Below, piece after piece: positions 29,001 to 38,172 of a stretch of DNA of 64,000 nt. The position numbers and the translations under genes were made by a program. The notes beneath the pieces were generated by a model, which saw only the letters and a program-made list of their open reading frames with translations, was not told the origin of the DNA and did no database searches. The number at the start of each line of letters is the position of its first letter. Within the stretch, counting starts at the first letter, position 1. The DNA is from Pseudomonas lalkuanensis (GTDB taxonomy: Bacteria; Pseudomonadota; Gammaproteobacteria; Pseudomonadales; Pseudomonadaceae): assembly GCF_008807375.1 (NCBI RefSeq), contig NZ_CP043311.1:214501-278500 (forward strand). Direction: 5' to 3'.

Positions 29001-30371
29001 TCAGGGCATCAGGCCAGCGGCCAGGGCCGCCACCTGCCCCTGGCGTTCCGCCTGTTCCAGCTCCGCGTCGGGATTCAGCGACGACCATTCCGGGTGGGCT
29101 CGGGCCTTGCCCAGTGCGGCAGGCAACTTGCCTTCCCGCCACTGCTTCTCTTCCGGCGTATCGATGCGCACCGCCTCGAAGGCGGCGTGGCCGCGAGCGT
29201 CCAGCGCCTGCAGCAATTGGCGCTGACGCAGGGCCAGCAGGCGCAGGATGGCATCGTCCACGGTCAGCTCGCGCTGTCCCTTGATCTTGCCCAGCAGGCG
29301 CTCGCCGTAGTGGCCGAAGGTTTGCCAGGCGCCACCGGCGATGGCGCCGAGGGCCGCCGCGGCACCCAGGGTGATGCCGCCCACCAGCAGGTCGACGCCG
29401 GCACCGGCCGCCGCGCCCGCCGCCATGCCGCCCCCCAGGCGTACGCCCAGTTGCCTGAGGGTTTCCGGATTGAACAGGTCATCGCCCCAGCGCCCGCCCA
29501 GCAGCGGCAGGTCGCTGGCAGCGGCATCCGCCTGGCCGAAGGCGTAGAGCCGCAGCAGGGCTTCCACGCAGCGCTGCTCGCGCTGGCGCACCTGTTGGCG
29601 CAGGGCCTCGGTGGCGGCCAGCACGGCGGCCTCCTGAGCGGGCACGCTGCGCCGGCAGGCGGCCACGTCCAGCAGCAGTTCGGCGATCAGGCGGCTTCCG
29701 GCGTCCAGGCGCAGGCGCCTTTGCGCTTGATGATCGTCCAGCAGCCGCTGCAACTGCGGGCGGGCGCGCTCCAGCAGCAGTGCCAGGCTGTCATAGAGGC
29801 GTTGCTCACCGTCCAGCGGCGGCGCCACGCTGTCGAAGCGCACCAGGGCATGCAGGCCGAGGCGGGCCAGGGCTTCGCGCCAATCGCTCTCGCGGTGGTT
29901 CTCGCTGGCGACGAAGTTCAGCACCGGCAGCAGGGGCCTGCCACACATGGCCAGCACCGCCAGCTCGTCGCGGTACTTGGCCAGGACCGGTTCGCGGGCG
30001 TCGATCACGTAGAGCCCGGCATCGGAGGCCAGCAACTGGCGCAACACCTTGGCCTCCTGCTCGAAGCGCTGGCGTGCCTCGCTGCCGTCGAGAAAACGGC
30101 CCAGGCGCGCGGGGCCGTCGAGGCGTTCGCCGGGGCGGTCCAGCCGCTCCAGGTGATCGAGCAGGGCAATGGCGTCTTCCAGGCCGGGCGTGTCGTAGAG
30201 CTCCAGCAACGGCTGGCCGTCCACCGACATCCGCGCACCTTCCACGTGGCGGGTGGTGCTGGGGCGGTGGGATACCTCGCCGAAGGCGCGGTCGCGCAGC
30301 AGGGTGCGCAGCAAGGAGGTCTTGCCGACGTTGGTATGGCCGACCACGGCCAGCTTCAGCGGCTTAGTCAT
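29001..30371 (-). CDS. GTPase with DUF3482 domain
   Basis: This is a 456-aa predicted cytoplasmic/peripheral GTPase. G1 is GHTNVGKT (11-18), the switch threonines lie in RPSTTRHVEG and G3 is DTPGLE (60-65). The usual G4 NKxD is not evident; PVLNFVASENHRE occupies its place. The C-terminal half is the DUF3482 region, including a glycine/alanine-rich helical hairpin (GGMAAGAAAGAGVDLLVGGITLGAAAALGAIAGG) that could insert in or touch the membrane. Its start overlaps by 8 bases the end of the DUF2868 gene upstream, so the two are made together. Function unknown. Confidence 0.85.
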   Translation of the reverse strand: MTKPLKLAVVGHTNVGKTSLLRTLLRDRAFGEVSHRPSTTRHVEGARMSVDGQPLLELYDTPGLEDAIALLDHLERLDRPGERLDGPARLGRFLDGSEARQRFEQEAKVLRQLLASDAGLYVIDAREPVLAKYRDELAVLAMCGRPLLPVLNFVASENHRESDWREALARLGLHALVRFDSVAPPLDGEQRLYDSLALLLERARPQLQRLLDDHQAQRRLRLDAGSRLIAELLLDVAACRRSVPAQEAAVLAATEALRQQVRQREQRCVEALLRLYAFGQADAAASDLPLLGGRWGDDLFNPETLRQLGVRLGGGMAAGAAAGAGVDLLVGGITLGAAAALGAIAGGAWQTFGHYGERLLGKIKGQRELTVDDAILRLLALRQRQLLQALDARGHAAFEAVRIDTPEEKQWREGKLPAALGKARAHPEWSSLNPDAELEQAERQGQVAALAAGLMP

Positions 30372-31779
30372 GGCCAGTCTCCAGCCAGGTCATGGGGGCG
30401 CCCTGGGCGTGGGGCAGGGCCAGGCGGTCGAGGGCCTGATGCCAGTCTTCAAGGCGTTGGCTATCGAGGGATTCCCCGGCAGGCGGGGGCAGCAGCCAGA
30501 CGCGGGTCCTGCCGGCACTGCGGGCCAGCTCTCCGATCAACGCCAGGGTTCCGCGGTCCGGTGAGCGCCGTGGGTCACAGGCCACCGCCAGGCGGTCCGG
30601 GGGAAAGCGGCTGAGCTGATCCAGCAGGCGCTGGCGCTGCTCGCGGCTGTCCAGCACACCGGCATCGCCAACGCCCTTGGGCAGCACGGGTGGCCAGGGG
30701 CGACGGTCGTCCAGTTCGATGGCCACCAGCAGGGCACCCTGGCTGGCGCCATCCAGGGTGCCGGCTTGCGGTTCGACCAGTCCGGCCGGGGCGGCATCGC
30801 AGACACCCAGGCGTTCGCTGGCTGGCTGCAGGCGTTCGCGCAGCAGGCCGTAGCCGGGAAGGCCGAGGTCCAGCCGCAGGCGCGCGCGGCCTCGTGTCCA
30901 GCGCCAGAAACAGAACAGCCCCAGCAGCACTCGCGGCAGCAGGCCGTAGGTGAAAGTGACCCCGAGCAGCCAGCCGGACCACGCCTGGCGGGCGCCTTCT
31001 TCTGCCAGCACATTGCTGCTGGCGCGGATGGTCTCGGCATCCGGCAGGCTGAAGCCGAGCAGGCTCGGCAGGGCGCCCAGGGCCTGGATGAGGACGACGT
31101 AGGTATCGCTACCGAGAATGGTGGTTTCCCAGACGAAGCCGTAGCGGCGGGTGGCGAGCAACAACAGGAGGACCACCAGCGCGCTGCCCAGGGTCAGCAG
31201 CCAGGCGCCGTGGACCAGCGCGCCCAGGCCCCAGCGGGTCAGGCCCTGGCGTTGCAGCAACAGGAGCAGGGCGGGTGCCAGGTGTACGGCCTGGGCATCG
31301 CGAGCCAGCTTGCCACTGAGCCAGAGCCAGATCCGCCCGAGCACGCTGGCGCTGCTGCCGAGGCAGAACGACAGGGCCCAGCCCAGCAGCATCAGCAGGT
31401 GCAAGCCGAGCAGGCTGCCCAGGGCCCAGAACAGGTTGACCGGGCGTTCGCCGTTACCCAGCGCCGCGATGGCGAGCCCGGAGCCGCTGACCAGCGCCAG
31501 CACCATCAGCAGCAGGCCGGCGAGCCGCGCGCCCTGGCGCCAGTGCTGCAGGGCCTGGAGTTGACCGTCGCGCTGTGCCAGCCAGAGGGCGCGCGCCTGG
31601 ATGCGCTGCGCCAGGTCGCCACCGCCGGCATTGGCGCGGCGGTTGGCTTCGGCGTCGTCGAGGGGGCCGGCGTGTTCTTCGCGCAGTCGGATGGCCTCGG
31701 TCAGCCAGAGCTGGTCGACGGAGGAAAGGGGAGGGAGGGCGGCTGGATTGGGTTCGCTCACGAAGGGCTTCTTGGCCAA
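30364..31779 (-). CDS. DUF2868 membrane protein, partner of the DUF3482 GTPase
   Basis: This is a 471-aa integral membrane protein with four clear hydrophobic segments at about residues 86-108, 116-142, 188-210 and 268-292, arranged in two pairs, and a large C-terminal soluble domain (about 300-471) ending next to a GTPase gene. DUF2868 and DUF3482 genes are recurrently adjacent in pseudomonads (family knowledge); their role is unknown. A membrane receptor or channel controlled by the GTPase is plausible from the architecture. ATG 31779 starts MAKKPFVSEPNPAALPP. Confidence 0.82.
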   Translation of the reverse strand: MAKKPFVSEPNPAALPPLSSVDQLWLTEAIRLREEHAGPLDDAEANRRANAGGGDLAQRIQARALWLAQRDGQLQALQHWRQGARLAGLLLMVLALVSGSGLAIAALGNGERPVNLFWALGSLLGLHLLMLLGWALSFCLGSSASVLGRIWLWLSGKLARDAQAVHLAPALLLLLQRQGLTRWGLGALVHGAWLLTLGSALVVLLLLLATRRYGFVWETTILGSDTYVVLIQALGALPSLLGFSLPDAETIRASSNVLAEEGARQAWSGWLLGVTFTYGLLPRVLLGLFCFWRWTRGRARLRLDLGLPGYGLLRERLQPASERLGVCDAAPAGLVEPQAGTLDGASQGALLVAIELDDRRPWPPVLPKGVGDAGVLDSREQRQRLLDQLSRFPPDRLAVACDPRRSPDRGTLALIGELARSAGRTRVWLLPPPAGESLDSQRLEDWHQALDRLALPHAQGAPMTWLETGHD

Positions 31780-31826
31780 GGGTGAGCCCTGAGAATAACC
31801 GCTCGAGGCGGGGCCATCATCAAAAG

Positions 31827-31855
31827 AGAAGGCCGGCGCCCGGCGCCGGCCTTCT
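31827..31855 (-). terminator. Terminator of the urate/xanthine-type permease gene
   Basis: A 14-bp perfect palindromic arm AGAAGGCCGGCGCC (31827-31840) and its complement (31842-31855) sit 4 bases past the stop at 31860. On the minus strand the stem is followed by CTTTTG. Confidence 0.8.
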
Positions 31856-31859
31856 CCTG

Positions 31860-33398
31860 TCAGTGGCTGTGGGAGCCGGCCGCCACCTTCACCCGGGGTG
31901 CTGATGGCGTGTCGTGGTGGTCGTCATGTTCGGAGACCACTTTCACTTCGTTGCCGTCGCAGTCGTACAGCTTGCCGTCGCGGAAATAGTCGCCCTCGTG
32001 CAGGGCGGCGATGTCCTGGTAGCGCAGGGTGCGCTCGCTGGCGGCGACGAACACCGACTGCTGGTCCGAGTTGCCGGCCTTCAGGTGGTTGAAGATCAGG
32101 TTCAGCAGGATGGCCATGATGGCGGCCGAGCTGATGCCGGAGTGGAAGATGGTTTCGAACCAGGCGGGGAAGTGGTGGTAGAAGGTCGGCGCCGCGATCG
32201 GGATCATGCCGAAGCCGATGGAGGTGGCGACGATGATCAGGTTCATGTTGTTGCGGTAGTCGACCTGCGCCAGGGTCCGGATGCCGGACGCGGCCACGGT
32301 GCCGAACAGGACGACGCCGGCGCCGCCCAGTACCGAGGTGGGGACCGCGGCGATCAGGCGGCCCATCACCGGCAGCAGCCCGAGGGTGACCAGGATCAGG
32401 CCGGCGGTGGCCACCACATAGCGGCTCTTCACACCGGTCACGGCCACCAGGCCGACGTTCTGGGCGAAGGCGCTCTGGGTGAAGGAACCGAACAGCGGAG
32501 CCACGGAGCTGGAGATCATGTCGGCACGCAGGCCGTTGCCCAGGCGCTTGGAGTCCACCTTGGTGCCGATGATTTCACCGACGGCGAGAATGTCCGCCGA
32601 GGTTTCCACCAGGGTCACGATAATCACGATCAGCATCGACAGGATCGCCGCGATGTGGAATTCCGGCATGCCGAAGTGCAGCGGAGTGGGCAGGGCCACC
32701 AGCGGGCCTTCGAGCACCTTGGAGAAGTCAGCCATGCCGAAGAACACCGCGGTCACGGTGCCGATGACCATCGCCAGGAGGATCGACAGGCGCGAGATGC
32801 TGGCACTGCCCAGCTTGCTCAGCAGCAGCACGGTGGCGAGGGTGAAGGCGGCGAGGCTTACGTTGGCCACGCTGCCGAACTCCGGCGACTGGCTGTTGCC
32901 GCCCATCGCCCAGCGTGCCGCAACGGGCATCAGGGTGAGGCCGATGGTGGTGATCACGATGCCTGTCACGAGCGGCGGGAAGAACTTGGTGATCCGCGAG
33001 AATATCGGGGTGATCAGCAGGCCGATCAGTGAGGCGGCGATTACCGCGCCGAGTACGGCTGGAATGCCGCCGGCGCCGTTACTGCCGATGATGGCGATCA
33101 TGGTCGCCACGCCGGCGAAGGACACGCCTTGCACCAGGGGCAACTGACAGCCGAAGAAGGGGAGACCGATGGTTTGCAGCAGGGTGGCGAGGCCACCGGC
33201 GAACAGTGAGGCTGCGATCAGCAGGCCGATGTCTGCGGGCGATAGCCCGGCAGCCTGGCCGATGATCAGGGGTACCGCGACAATTCCGCCATACATGGTC
33301 AGCACGTGCTGCAGACCGTAGGCGAGGTTGGCTCCAATGCCGAGGTTTTCATCTTCCGGACGTTGCACCGGAGACGGACTTGCGGATGGGACTGTCAT
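31860..33398 (-). CDS. NCS2-family nucleobase permease, urate/xanthine-like
   Basis: This is a 512-aa proton-coupled nucleobase transporter with 12-14 hydrophobic segments. The family signature is AQNVGLVAVTGVKSRYV; the QNVGLV form is what I recall from urate-type members such as YgfU, while QNNGVI marks XanQ-type xanthine carriers. The N-terminal LAYGLQHVLTMYGG is standard NCS2. The C-terminus ends in a charged, His-rich tail (EHDDHHDT...GSHSH), unusual for the family. A possible GntR-type operator lies upstream (33432-33475). It points away from folA. Confidence 0.88.
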   Translation of the reverse strand: MTVPSASPSPVQRPEDENLGIGANLAYGLQHVLTMYGGIVAVPLIIGQAAGLSPADIGLLIAASLFAGGLATLLQTIGLPFFGCQLPLVQGVSFAGVATMIAIIGSNGAGGIPAVLGAVIAASLIGLLITPIFSRITKFFPPLVTGIVITTIGLTLMPVAARWAMGGNSQSPEFGSVANVSLAAFTLATVLLLSKLGSASISRLSILLAMVIGTVTAVFFGMADFSKVLEGPLVALPTPLHFGMPEFHIAAILSMLIVIIVTLVETSADILAVGEIIGTKVDSKRLGNGLRADMISSSVAPLFGSFTQSAFAQNVGLVAVTGVKSRYVVATAGLILVTLGLLPVMGRLIAAVPTSVLGGAGVVLFGTVAASGIRTLAQVDYRNNMNLIIVATSIGFGMIPIAAPTFYHHFPAWFETIFHSGISSAAIMAILLNLIFNHLKAGNSDQQSVFVAASERTLRYQDIAALHEGDYFRDGKLYDCDGNEVKVVSEHDDHHDTPSAPRVKVAAGSHSH

Positions 33399-33431
33399 GG
33401 TGGGCTCTCGGTTTTGTTATTGTGCCGGCAA

Positions 33432-33475
33432 CTGTAGACAATTACTAAGCCTATTGACTAGTGCTTTGTATACAA
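33432..33475 (-). promoter_or_regulatory. Operator-like palindromes upstream of the NCS2 permease
   Basis: A perfect palindrome TTGTATACAA (33466-33475) and a near copy CTGTAGACAA (33432-33441) lie 34 bases apart, 34-77 bases before the permease ATG. Sites of this form are typical of FCD-type GntR regulators. The remaining bases up to folA (33476-33694) show no other element. Confidence 0.5.
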
Positions 33476-33694
33476 TTTTTCGAACCCAATTCTGGGGCCA
33501 TTTCTCGGCTATCTCCAGTAAATTTCTGTAATTCCTGCACTATTGGTCATTGACTATTTGGTCAGGAAAATGCCTGGCGACGAACGGTGCGCCTCCGGTG
33601 ACCTGTCGGGTGCCGAAACGGGCGCCTCAATCGGAGCTGGTGCCCATCCTCCGTTGGCTTTCTCTCCCGGGCGGCAGTCGGTATCCTCGCCGCC

Positions 33695-34207
33695 ATGAAC
33701 AAGACCCTGCCCCTCTGCCTGATCGCCGCCCTCGCACAGAACCGTGTGATCGGCCGCGACAACCAACTGCCCTGGCACCTGCCGGCGGACCTCAAGCACT
33801 TCAAGGCCATGACCCTCGGCAAGCCGATCATCATGGGGCGCAAGACCTGGGATTCCCTTGGCCGCCCGTTGCCCGGCCGGCTCAACCTGGTGGTCAGTCG
33901 CCAGGAAGGGTTGGTGCTGGAAGGCGCGGAAGTCTTCCCCAGCCTGGAAGCCGCCATCGGGCGCGCCGATGCCTGGGCGCGCGAAGAAGAGGCCGAGGAG
34001 CTGATGCTGATCGGCGGCGCCCAACTCTATGCCCAGGGCCTCGCCCAGGCCGACCGTCTCTACCTGACCCGCGTGGAGCTGGCTCCGGAGGGCGATGCGT
34101 ACTTCCCTGAAGTCTCGCAGCAGGATTGGCACCTGGCCTCCAGCATCGAGCACGAGGCGACGACCGACACGCCGGCCTATGCCTTCGAAGTGTGGGAAAA
34201 GCGCTGA
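33695..34207 (+). CDS. folA: Dihydrofolate reductase FolA
   Basis: This is the NADPH-dependent reductase that regenerates tetrahydrofolate (170 aa). Diagnostic are ALAQNRVIGRDNQLPWHLPADLKHFKAMTLGKPIIMGRKTW with the substrate-binding acidic residue in LPADL, GRLNLVVSRQ and the C-terminal IGGAQLYAQGLAQADRLYLTRVE. The start ATG 33695 has a weak ribosome site, as is common for folA. It is divergent from the NCS2 permease gene and convergent with the phosphoesterase gene, with a REP element between. Confidence 0.96.
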   Translation: MNKTLPLCLIAALAQNRVIGRDNQLPWHLPADLKHFKAMTLGKPIIMGRKTWDSLGRPLPGRLNLVVSRQEGLVLEGAEVFPSLEAAIGRADAWAREEEAEELMLIGGAQLYAQGLAQADRLYLTRVELAPEGDAYFPEVSQQDWHLASSIEHEATTDTPAYAFEVWEKR

Positions 34208-34216
34208 AAACAATTT

Positions 34217-34254
34217 GTGGGAGCGAATTTGTTCGCGAATGAATTCGCTCCCAC
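34217..34254. repeat. REP-like repeat (copy 4)
   Basis: GTGGGAGCGAATT (34217-34229) is perfectly reverse-complemented at 34242-34254, spacer TGTTCGCGAATG. It lies in the 50-base convergent gap between folA and the phosphoesterase gene and may serve as bidirectional 3' end. Confidence 0.8.
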
Positions 34255-34257
34255 GAA

Positions 34258-34725
34258 TCACGGATCCAGCTCTCGCAACTCCGCCCGCGCTTCACCTTCC
34301 TCGATCAGGATAAACCCCACCGTCACCGGCAGCTTGAAACGCCTCGGCCCGGCGCTGCCCGGATTCACGTGCAGCAGCCCTGCACGCTTGGCGATCAGCG
34401 GCTTGTGGGAATGCCCTGTGACGACGACGCTGAACCCGCGCTCCTGCAAGTCGTGGGGGATATCCGCCTGGTCGTGCACCAGGTAAATGTCCGTTCCCCC
34501 CAGCCTCAGCTCTTCGACCTCGCGTACGGCGCCGGCCCAGGTGTCCACGTCGTTGTTGCCGCGCACGGCAGTCAGCGGGGCCAGTTGGCGCAGGGCGTCG
34601 AGGATTTCGGGCTTGCCGATGTCACCGGCATGGAGGATGTGGTCGCAGCCTTGCAGCGCCGCGAGTGCCTGGGGGCGGAGAAGGCCGTGGGTATCGGAGA
34701 TCAGGCCAATGCGAAGGGAAGTCAT
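34258..34725 (-). CDS. YfcE-type metallophosphoesterase
   Basis: This is a 155-aa calcineurin-like phosphodiesterase of the YfcE/MJ0936 group. Metal-binding motifs in order: LISDTHG (Asp-x-His), HAGDIG (GD), GNND (Asn), and VTGHSHKPLIAKRAGLLHVNPGS (GHSH). The ATG at 34725 gives MTSLRIGLISDTHG; 13 upstream codons are open but fall in the hairpin. Natural substrate unknown; members act on phosphodiester test substrates. The upstream neighbour on the same strand is the xanthine-type permease. A 15-bp hairpin lies directly before its start codon. Confidence 0.88.
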   Translation of the reverse strand: MTSLRIGLISDTHGLLRPQALAALQGCDHILHAGDIGKPEILDALRQLAPLTAVRGNNDVDTWAGAVREVEELRLGGTDIYLVHDQADIPHDLQERGFSVVVTGHSHKPLIAKRAGLLHVNPGSAGPRRFKLPVTVGFILIEEGEARAELRELDP

Positions 34726-34726
34726 G

Positions 34727-34758
34727 GAATGGGCCCCATCAAGTGATGGGGCCCATTC
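34727..34758. terminator. 15-bp perfect hairpin between permease stop and phosphoesterase start
   Basis: GAATGGGCCCCATCA (34727-34741), AG, TGATGGGGCCCATTC (34744-34758). It starts 6 bases past the permease stop and ends 1 base before the phosphoesterase ATG on the minus strand, so it covers the position of its ribosome site. No long T run follows; it may end the permease mRNA and gate translation of the next gene. Confidence 0.6.
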
Positions 34759-34764
34759 TGCCAC

Positions 34765-36132
34765 TTAGCGGGATTCCGGCAGGAACCAGTTCAGCAGCAG
34801 GGCGCAGAGGCCGCCGGTGGCGACGCCGGATTCGAGGATGTTGCGCAGGGCGGCCGGCATGTGGGCGAGGAATTCCGGCACCTGGGACACGCCCAGGCCC
34901 AGGGCCAGCGACACGGCGATGATCAGCAGTGCGCGGCGGTCCAGGGTGGTACCGGCGAGGATGTTGATGCCCGAGGCGGCCACCGCGCCGAACATCACCA
35001 TGGCGGCCCCGCCCAGCACCGGCTCGGGGATGGCCTGGAGTACGCCGGCTACCGCCGGGAACAGGCCCAGCAGCACCAGCATCAGGGCGATCCAGATACC
35101 GATGTGGCGGCTGGCGATACCGGTCAGCTGGATCACGCCGTTGTTCTGCGCGAAGACCGAGCTGGGGAAGGTGTTGAACAGGCCGGCCAGCAGGGAGTTG
35201 GCGCCGTTCACCAGCACGCCGCCCTTGATGCGCTGCATCCACAGCGGGCCTTCCACCGGCTGGCGCGAAACCTTGCTGGTGGCGGTGACATCACCGATGG
35301 CTTCCAGCGAGGTGACCAGGTAGATCACCAGCATCGGCACGAACAGCGACCAGGAGAAGCCCAGGCCGAAGTGCAGCGGCACCGGTACCTGGACCAGCGG
35401 CGCGTCGTGCAGGCCGCTGAAGTCGAGGCGGCCGAGCCAGGCGGCCAGGGCGTACCCCACCAGCAGGGCGATGACGATGGCGCAGCTGCGCATCCACACC
35501 AGCGGGATGCGGTTGAGCAGAAGGATCACCCCCAGCACGGTGCCGGACAGCAGCAGGTTCTCGCCGTTGGCGAAGGTGCCGTTGGCCATGGCACCGAAGC
35601 CGCCACCCATGCTGATCAGGCCCACCTTGATCAGGGTCAGGCCGATCATCAGCACTACGATGCCGGTTACCAGCGGATTGATCAGCCGCTTGACGAAGGG
35701 CAGCACGCGGGAGATGCCCATCTCGACGAAAGCACCTGCCATCACCACGCCAAAGATCGCGGCCATCACGGCTTCCACCGGAGTGCCCTGCTTGACCATC
35801 AGTGCGCCGCCGGCGATCAGCGGGCCGACGAAGTTGAAGCTGGTGCCCTGGACGATCAGCAGCCCGGCGCCGAACGGCCCGAAGCGCTTGCACTGCACAT
35901 AGGTGGCGATACCGGAAACCACCAGGGACATGGAGACGATCAGGTTGGTATCCCGCGCCGACACGCCCAGCGCCTGGCAGATCAGCAGGCCGGGGGTGAC
36001 GATGGGAACGATGATGGCCAGCAGGTGCTGCAGCGCGGCGAGCAGGGCAGCCAGCGGACGCGGCTTGTCTTCCAGGCCGTAGAGCAGCTCGTTGCGAGCC
36101 TCAGGGATGGGGGGCTTTTCCAGTGAAGTCAT
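34765..36132 (-). CDS. NCS2-family nucleobase permease, xanthine-like (XanQ/UraA type)
   Basis: This is a 455-aa nucleobase:cation symporter with 12-14 membrane spans. N-terminal LAALQHLLAIIVPIVTPGLLICQALG and the core motif FPSSVFAQNNGVIQLTGIASRHIG match the XanQ pattern QNNGVIQ.TGVASR as I remember it. ATG 36132 is preferred to a TTG five codons earlier. It differs markedly from the other NCS2 protein 1.4 kb to the right in orientation and motif, so the pair probably divides xanthine/uracil and urate transport (inference). Confidence 0.87.
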   Translation of the reverse strand: MTSLEKPPIPEARNELLYGLEDKPRPLAALLAALQHLLAIIVPIVTPGLLICQALGVSARDTNLIVSMSLVVSGIATYVQCKRFGPFGAGLLIVQGTSFNFVGPLIAGGALMVKQGTPVEAVMAAIFGVVMAGAFVEMGISRVLPFVKRLINPLVTGIVVLMIGLTLIKVGLISMGGGFGAMANGTFANGENLLLSGTVLGVILLLNRIPLVWMRSCAIVIALLVGYALAAWLGRLDFSGLHDAPLVQVPVPLHFGLGFSWSLFVPMLVIYLVTSLEAIGDVTATSKVSRQPVEGPLWMQRIKGGVLVNGANSLLAGLFNTFPSSVFAQNNGVIQLTGIASRHIGIWIALMLVLLGLFPAVAGVLQAIPEPVLGGAAMVMFGAVAASGINILAGTTLDRRALLIIAVSLALGLGVSQVPEFLAHMPAALRNILESGVATGGLCALLLNWFLPESR

Positions 36133-36209
36133 GGCGATCGACCGCAAAAAAGCGGCGATTCTACTGCGTAGGATGGGTTGGGCGAAGCGATACCTGTCGA
36201 ACGCGAACC

Positions 36210-36284
36210 TGTAGGAGCGATTTCAATCGCGAAACGGGCCGAAGGCTCGTCCTTTGGGGCATCGCGAATGAATTCGTTCCCACA
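36210..36284. repeat. REPIN-like element (copy 5)
   Basis: TGTAGGAGCGATTTCAATCGCGA (36210-36232) and TCGCGAATGAATTCGTTCCCACA (36262-36284) are imperfect inverted arms with a GGGCC/GGCTC-containing 29-base centre. It lies between the permease start and ilvD terminator. Confidence 0.75.
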
Positions 36285-36289
36285 AAAAA

Positions 36290-36321
36290 GCGGAAAGCCC
36301 GGCATGGGCCGGGCTTTCCGC
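36290..36321 (-). terminator. ilvD terminator
   Basis: Stem GCGGAAAGCCCGGC (36290-36303), loop ATGG, GCCGGGCTTTCCGC (36308-36321). On the minus strand a T run of seven follows (A run 36283-36289). It is 12 bases past the ilvD stop. Confidence 0.92.
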
Positions 36322-36333
36322 CGATCGGGACGA

Positions 36334-38172
36334 TCAGCCTTCCAGCATCGACTTGTCGCGCACAGCGCCCTTGTCGGCGCTGGTGGCGAGCAGGGCGTAG
36401 GCCTTGAGGGCGGTGGTCACCTTGCGCGCGCGCGGAGCGGCCGGCTTCCAGCCTTTCTTGTCCTGCTCCACGCGGCGGGCGGCCAGTTCTTCGTCCGAAA
36501 CCAGCAGGTTGATGCTGCGGTTGGGGATGTCGATCAGCACCTTGTCGCCGTCCCGCACCAGGCCGATGGCGCCACCTGCGGCGGCTTCCGGCGAGGCGTG
36601 GCCGATGGACAGGCCCGAGGTGCCGCCGGAGAAGCGGCCGTCGGTGAGCAGTGCGCACTGCTTGCCCAGGCCCTTGGACTTCAGGTAGCTGGTGGGATAC
36701 AGCATTTCCTGCATGCCCGGGCCGCCTTTCGGGCCTTCGTAGCGGATGATCACGATGTCGCCCGGCTTCACTTCGTCGGCGAGGATGCCTTTCACGGCGC
36801 TGTCCTGGCTTTCGAAGATCTTCGCGTTGCCTTCGAACACATGGATGGACTCATCAACGCCAGCGGTTTTCACCACGCAACCGTCCAGGGCGATGTTGCC
36901 GTAGAGCACGGCCAGGCCGCCTTCCTTGGAGTAGGCGTGCTCGACGGAGCGGATGCAACCTTCGGCGCGGTCGTCGTCCAGGCTCGGCCAGCGGGTGGAC
37001 TGGCTGAAGGCGACCTGGGTCGGGATGCCGGCCGGGCCTGCCTTGAAGAAGGTGTGGACGGCTTCGTCGCTGGTCTGGGTGATGTCCCACTGGGCGATGG
37101 CATCGGCCATGCTCGGGCTGTGCACGGTGGCCACGTCTGTGTGCAGCAGGCCGCCACGGGCCAGTTCGCCGAGGATGGAGAAGATGCCGCCGGCGCGGTG
37201 CACGTCTTCCATGTGGTACTTCTGGATGTTCGGCGCCACCTTGCACAGCTGCGGGACCTTGCGCGACAGGCGATCGATGTCGCGCAGGTCGAAGGCCACT
37301 TCGGCCTCCTGGGCGGCGGCCAGCAGGTGCAGGATGGTGTTGGTGGAACCGCCCATGGCGATGTCCAGGGTCATGGCGTTCTCGAACGCCTTGAAGTTGG
37401 CGATGTTGCGCGGCAGGACCGATACGTCGCCTTCACCGTAGTAGCGTTGGCACAGCTCGACGGCCAGGCGGCCGGCGCGCAGGAACAGTTGCTCGCGGTC
37501 GGCGTGGGTGGCCAGGGTCGAACCGTTGCCCGGCAGGGACAGGCCGAGGGCCTCGGTCAGGCAGTTCATCGAGTTGGCGGTGAACATGCCGGAGCAGGAG
37601 CCGCAGGTGGGGCAGGCGCTGCGCTCGTACTCGGCGACTTTCTCGTCGGAGCAGGAGTCGTCGGCCGCCGCGACCATGGCGTCCACCAGGTCCAGGCCGT
37701 GGTTGGCCAGCTTGGTCTTGCCGGCTTCCATCGGACCGCCGGAAACGAAGACCACCGGGATGTTCAGGCGCAGGGCGGCCATCAGCATGCCGGGGGTGAT
37801 CTTGTCGCAGTTGGAGATGCAGACGATGGCGTCGGCGCAGTGGGCGTTGACCATGTATTCCACGGAGTCGGCGATGATCTCGCGGCTCGGCAGGGAATAA
37901 AGCATGCCGTCATGGCCCATGGCGATGCCGTCGTCCACGGCGATGGTGTTGAATTCCTTGGCCACGCCGCCGTGCTTCTCGATCTCGCGGGCGACCAGCT
38001 GGCCCAGGTCCTTCAGGTGCACGTGGCCAGGCACGAACTGGGTGAAGGAGTTGGCGATGGCGATGATCGGCTTCTTGAAGTCCTCGTCCTTCATCCCGGT
38101 GGCGCGCCACAGGGCACGGGCGCCGGCCATGTTGCGGCCGTGGGTGGAGGTTTTCGAGCGGTAATCGGGCAT
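36334..38172 (-). CDS. ilvD: Dihydroxyacid dehydratase IlvD
   Basis: This is an Fe-S enzyme of valine/isoleucine synthesis, dehydrating 2,3-dihydroxyacids to 2-oxoacids (612 aa, usual length about 610-616). Cluster ligands are visible in [11 protein letters not shown] and [19 protein letters not shown]; the active-site region [20 protein letters not shown] is near the C-terminus. Start ATG 38172 ([26 protein letters not shown]) has AGGAAA 7 bases upstream. It is followed by a strong terminator, so it is probably monocistronic. Confidence 0.97.
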   Translation of the reverse strand: MPDYRSKTSTHGRNMAGARALWRATGMKDEDFKKPIIAIANSFTQFVPGHVHLKDLGQLVAREIEKHGGVAKEFNTIAVDDGIAMGHDGMLYSLPSREIIADSVEYMVNAHCADAIVCISNCDKITPGMLMAALRLNIPVVFVSGGPMEAGKTKLANHGLDLVDAMVAAADDSCSDEKVAEYERSACPTCGSCSGMFTANSMNCLTEALGLSLPGNGSTLATHADREQLFLRAGRLAVELCQRYYGEGDVSVLPRNIANFKAFENAMTLDIAMGGSTNTILHLLAAAQEAEVAFDLRDIDRLSRKVPQLCKVAPNIQKYHMEDVHRAGGIFSILGELARGGLLHTDVATVHSPSMADAIAQWDITQTSDEAVHTFFKAGPAGIPTQVAFSQSTRWPSLDDDRAEGCIRSVEHAYSKEGGLAVLYGNIALDGCVVKTAGVDESIHVFEGNAKIFESQDSAVKGILADEVKPGDIVIIRYEGPKGGPGMQEMLYPTSYLKSKGLGKQCALLTDGRFSGGTSGLSIGHASPEAAAGGAIGLVRDGDKVLIDIPNRSINLLVSDEELAARRVEQDKKGWKPAAPRARKVTTALKAYALLATSADKGAVRDKSMLEG

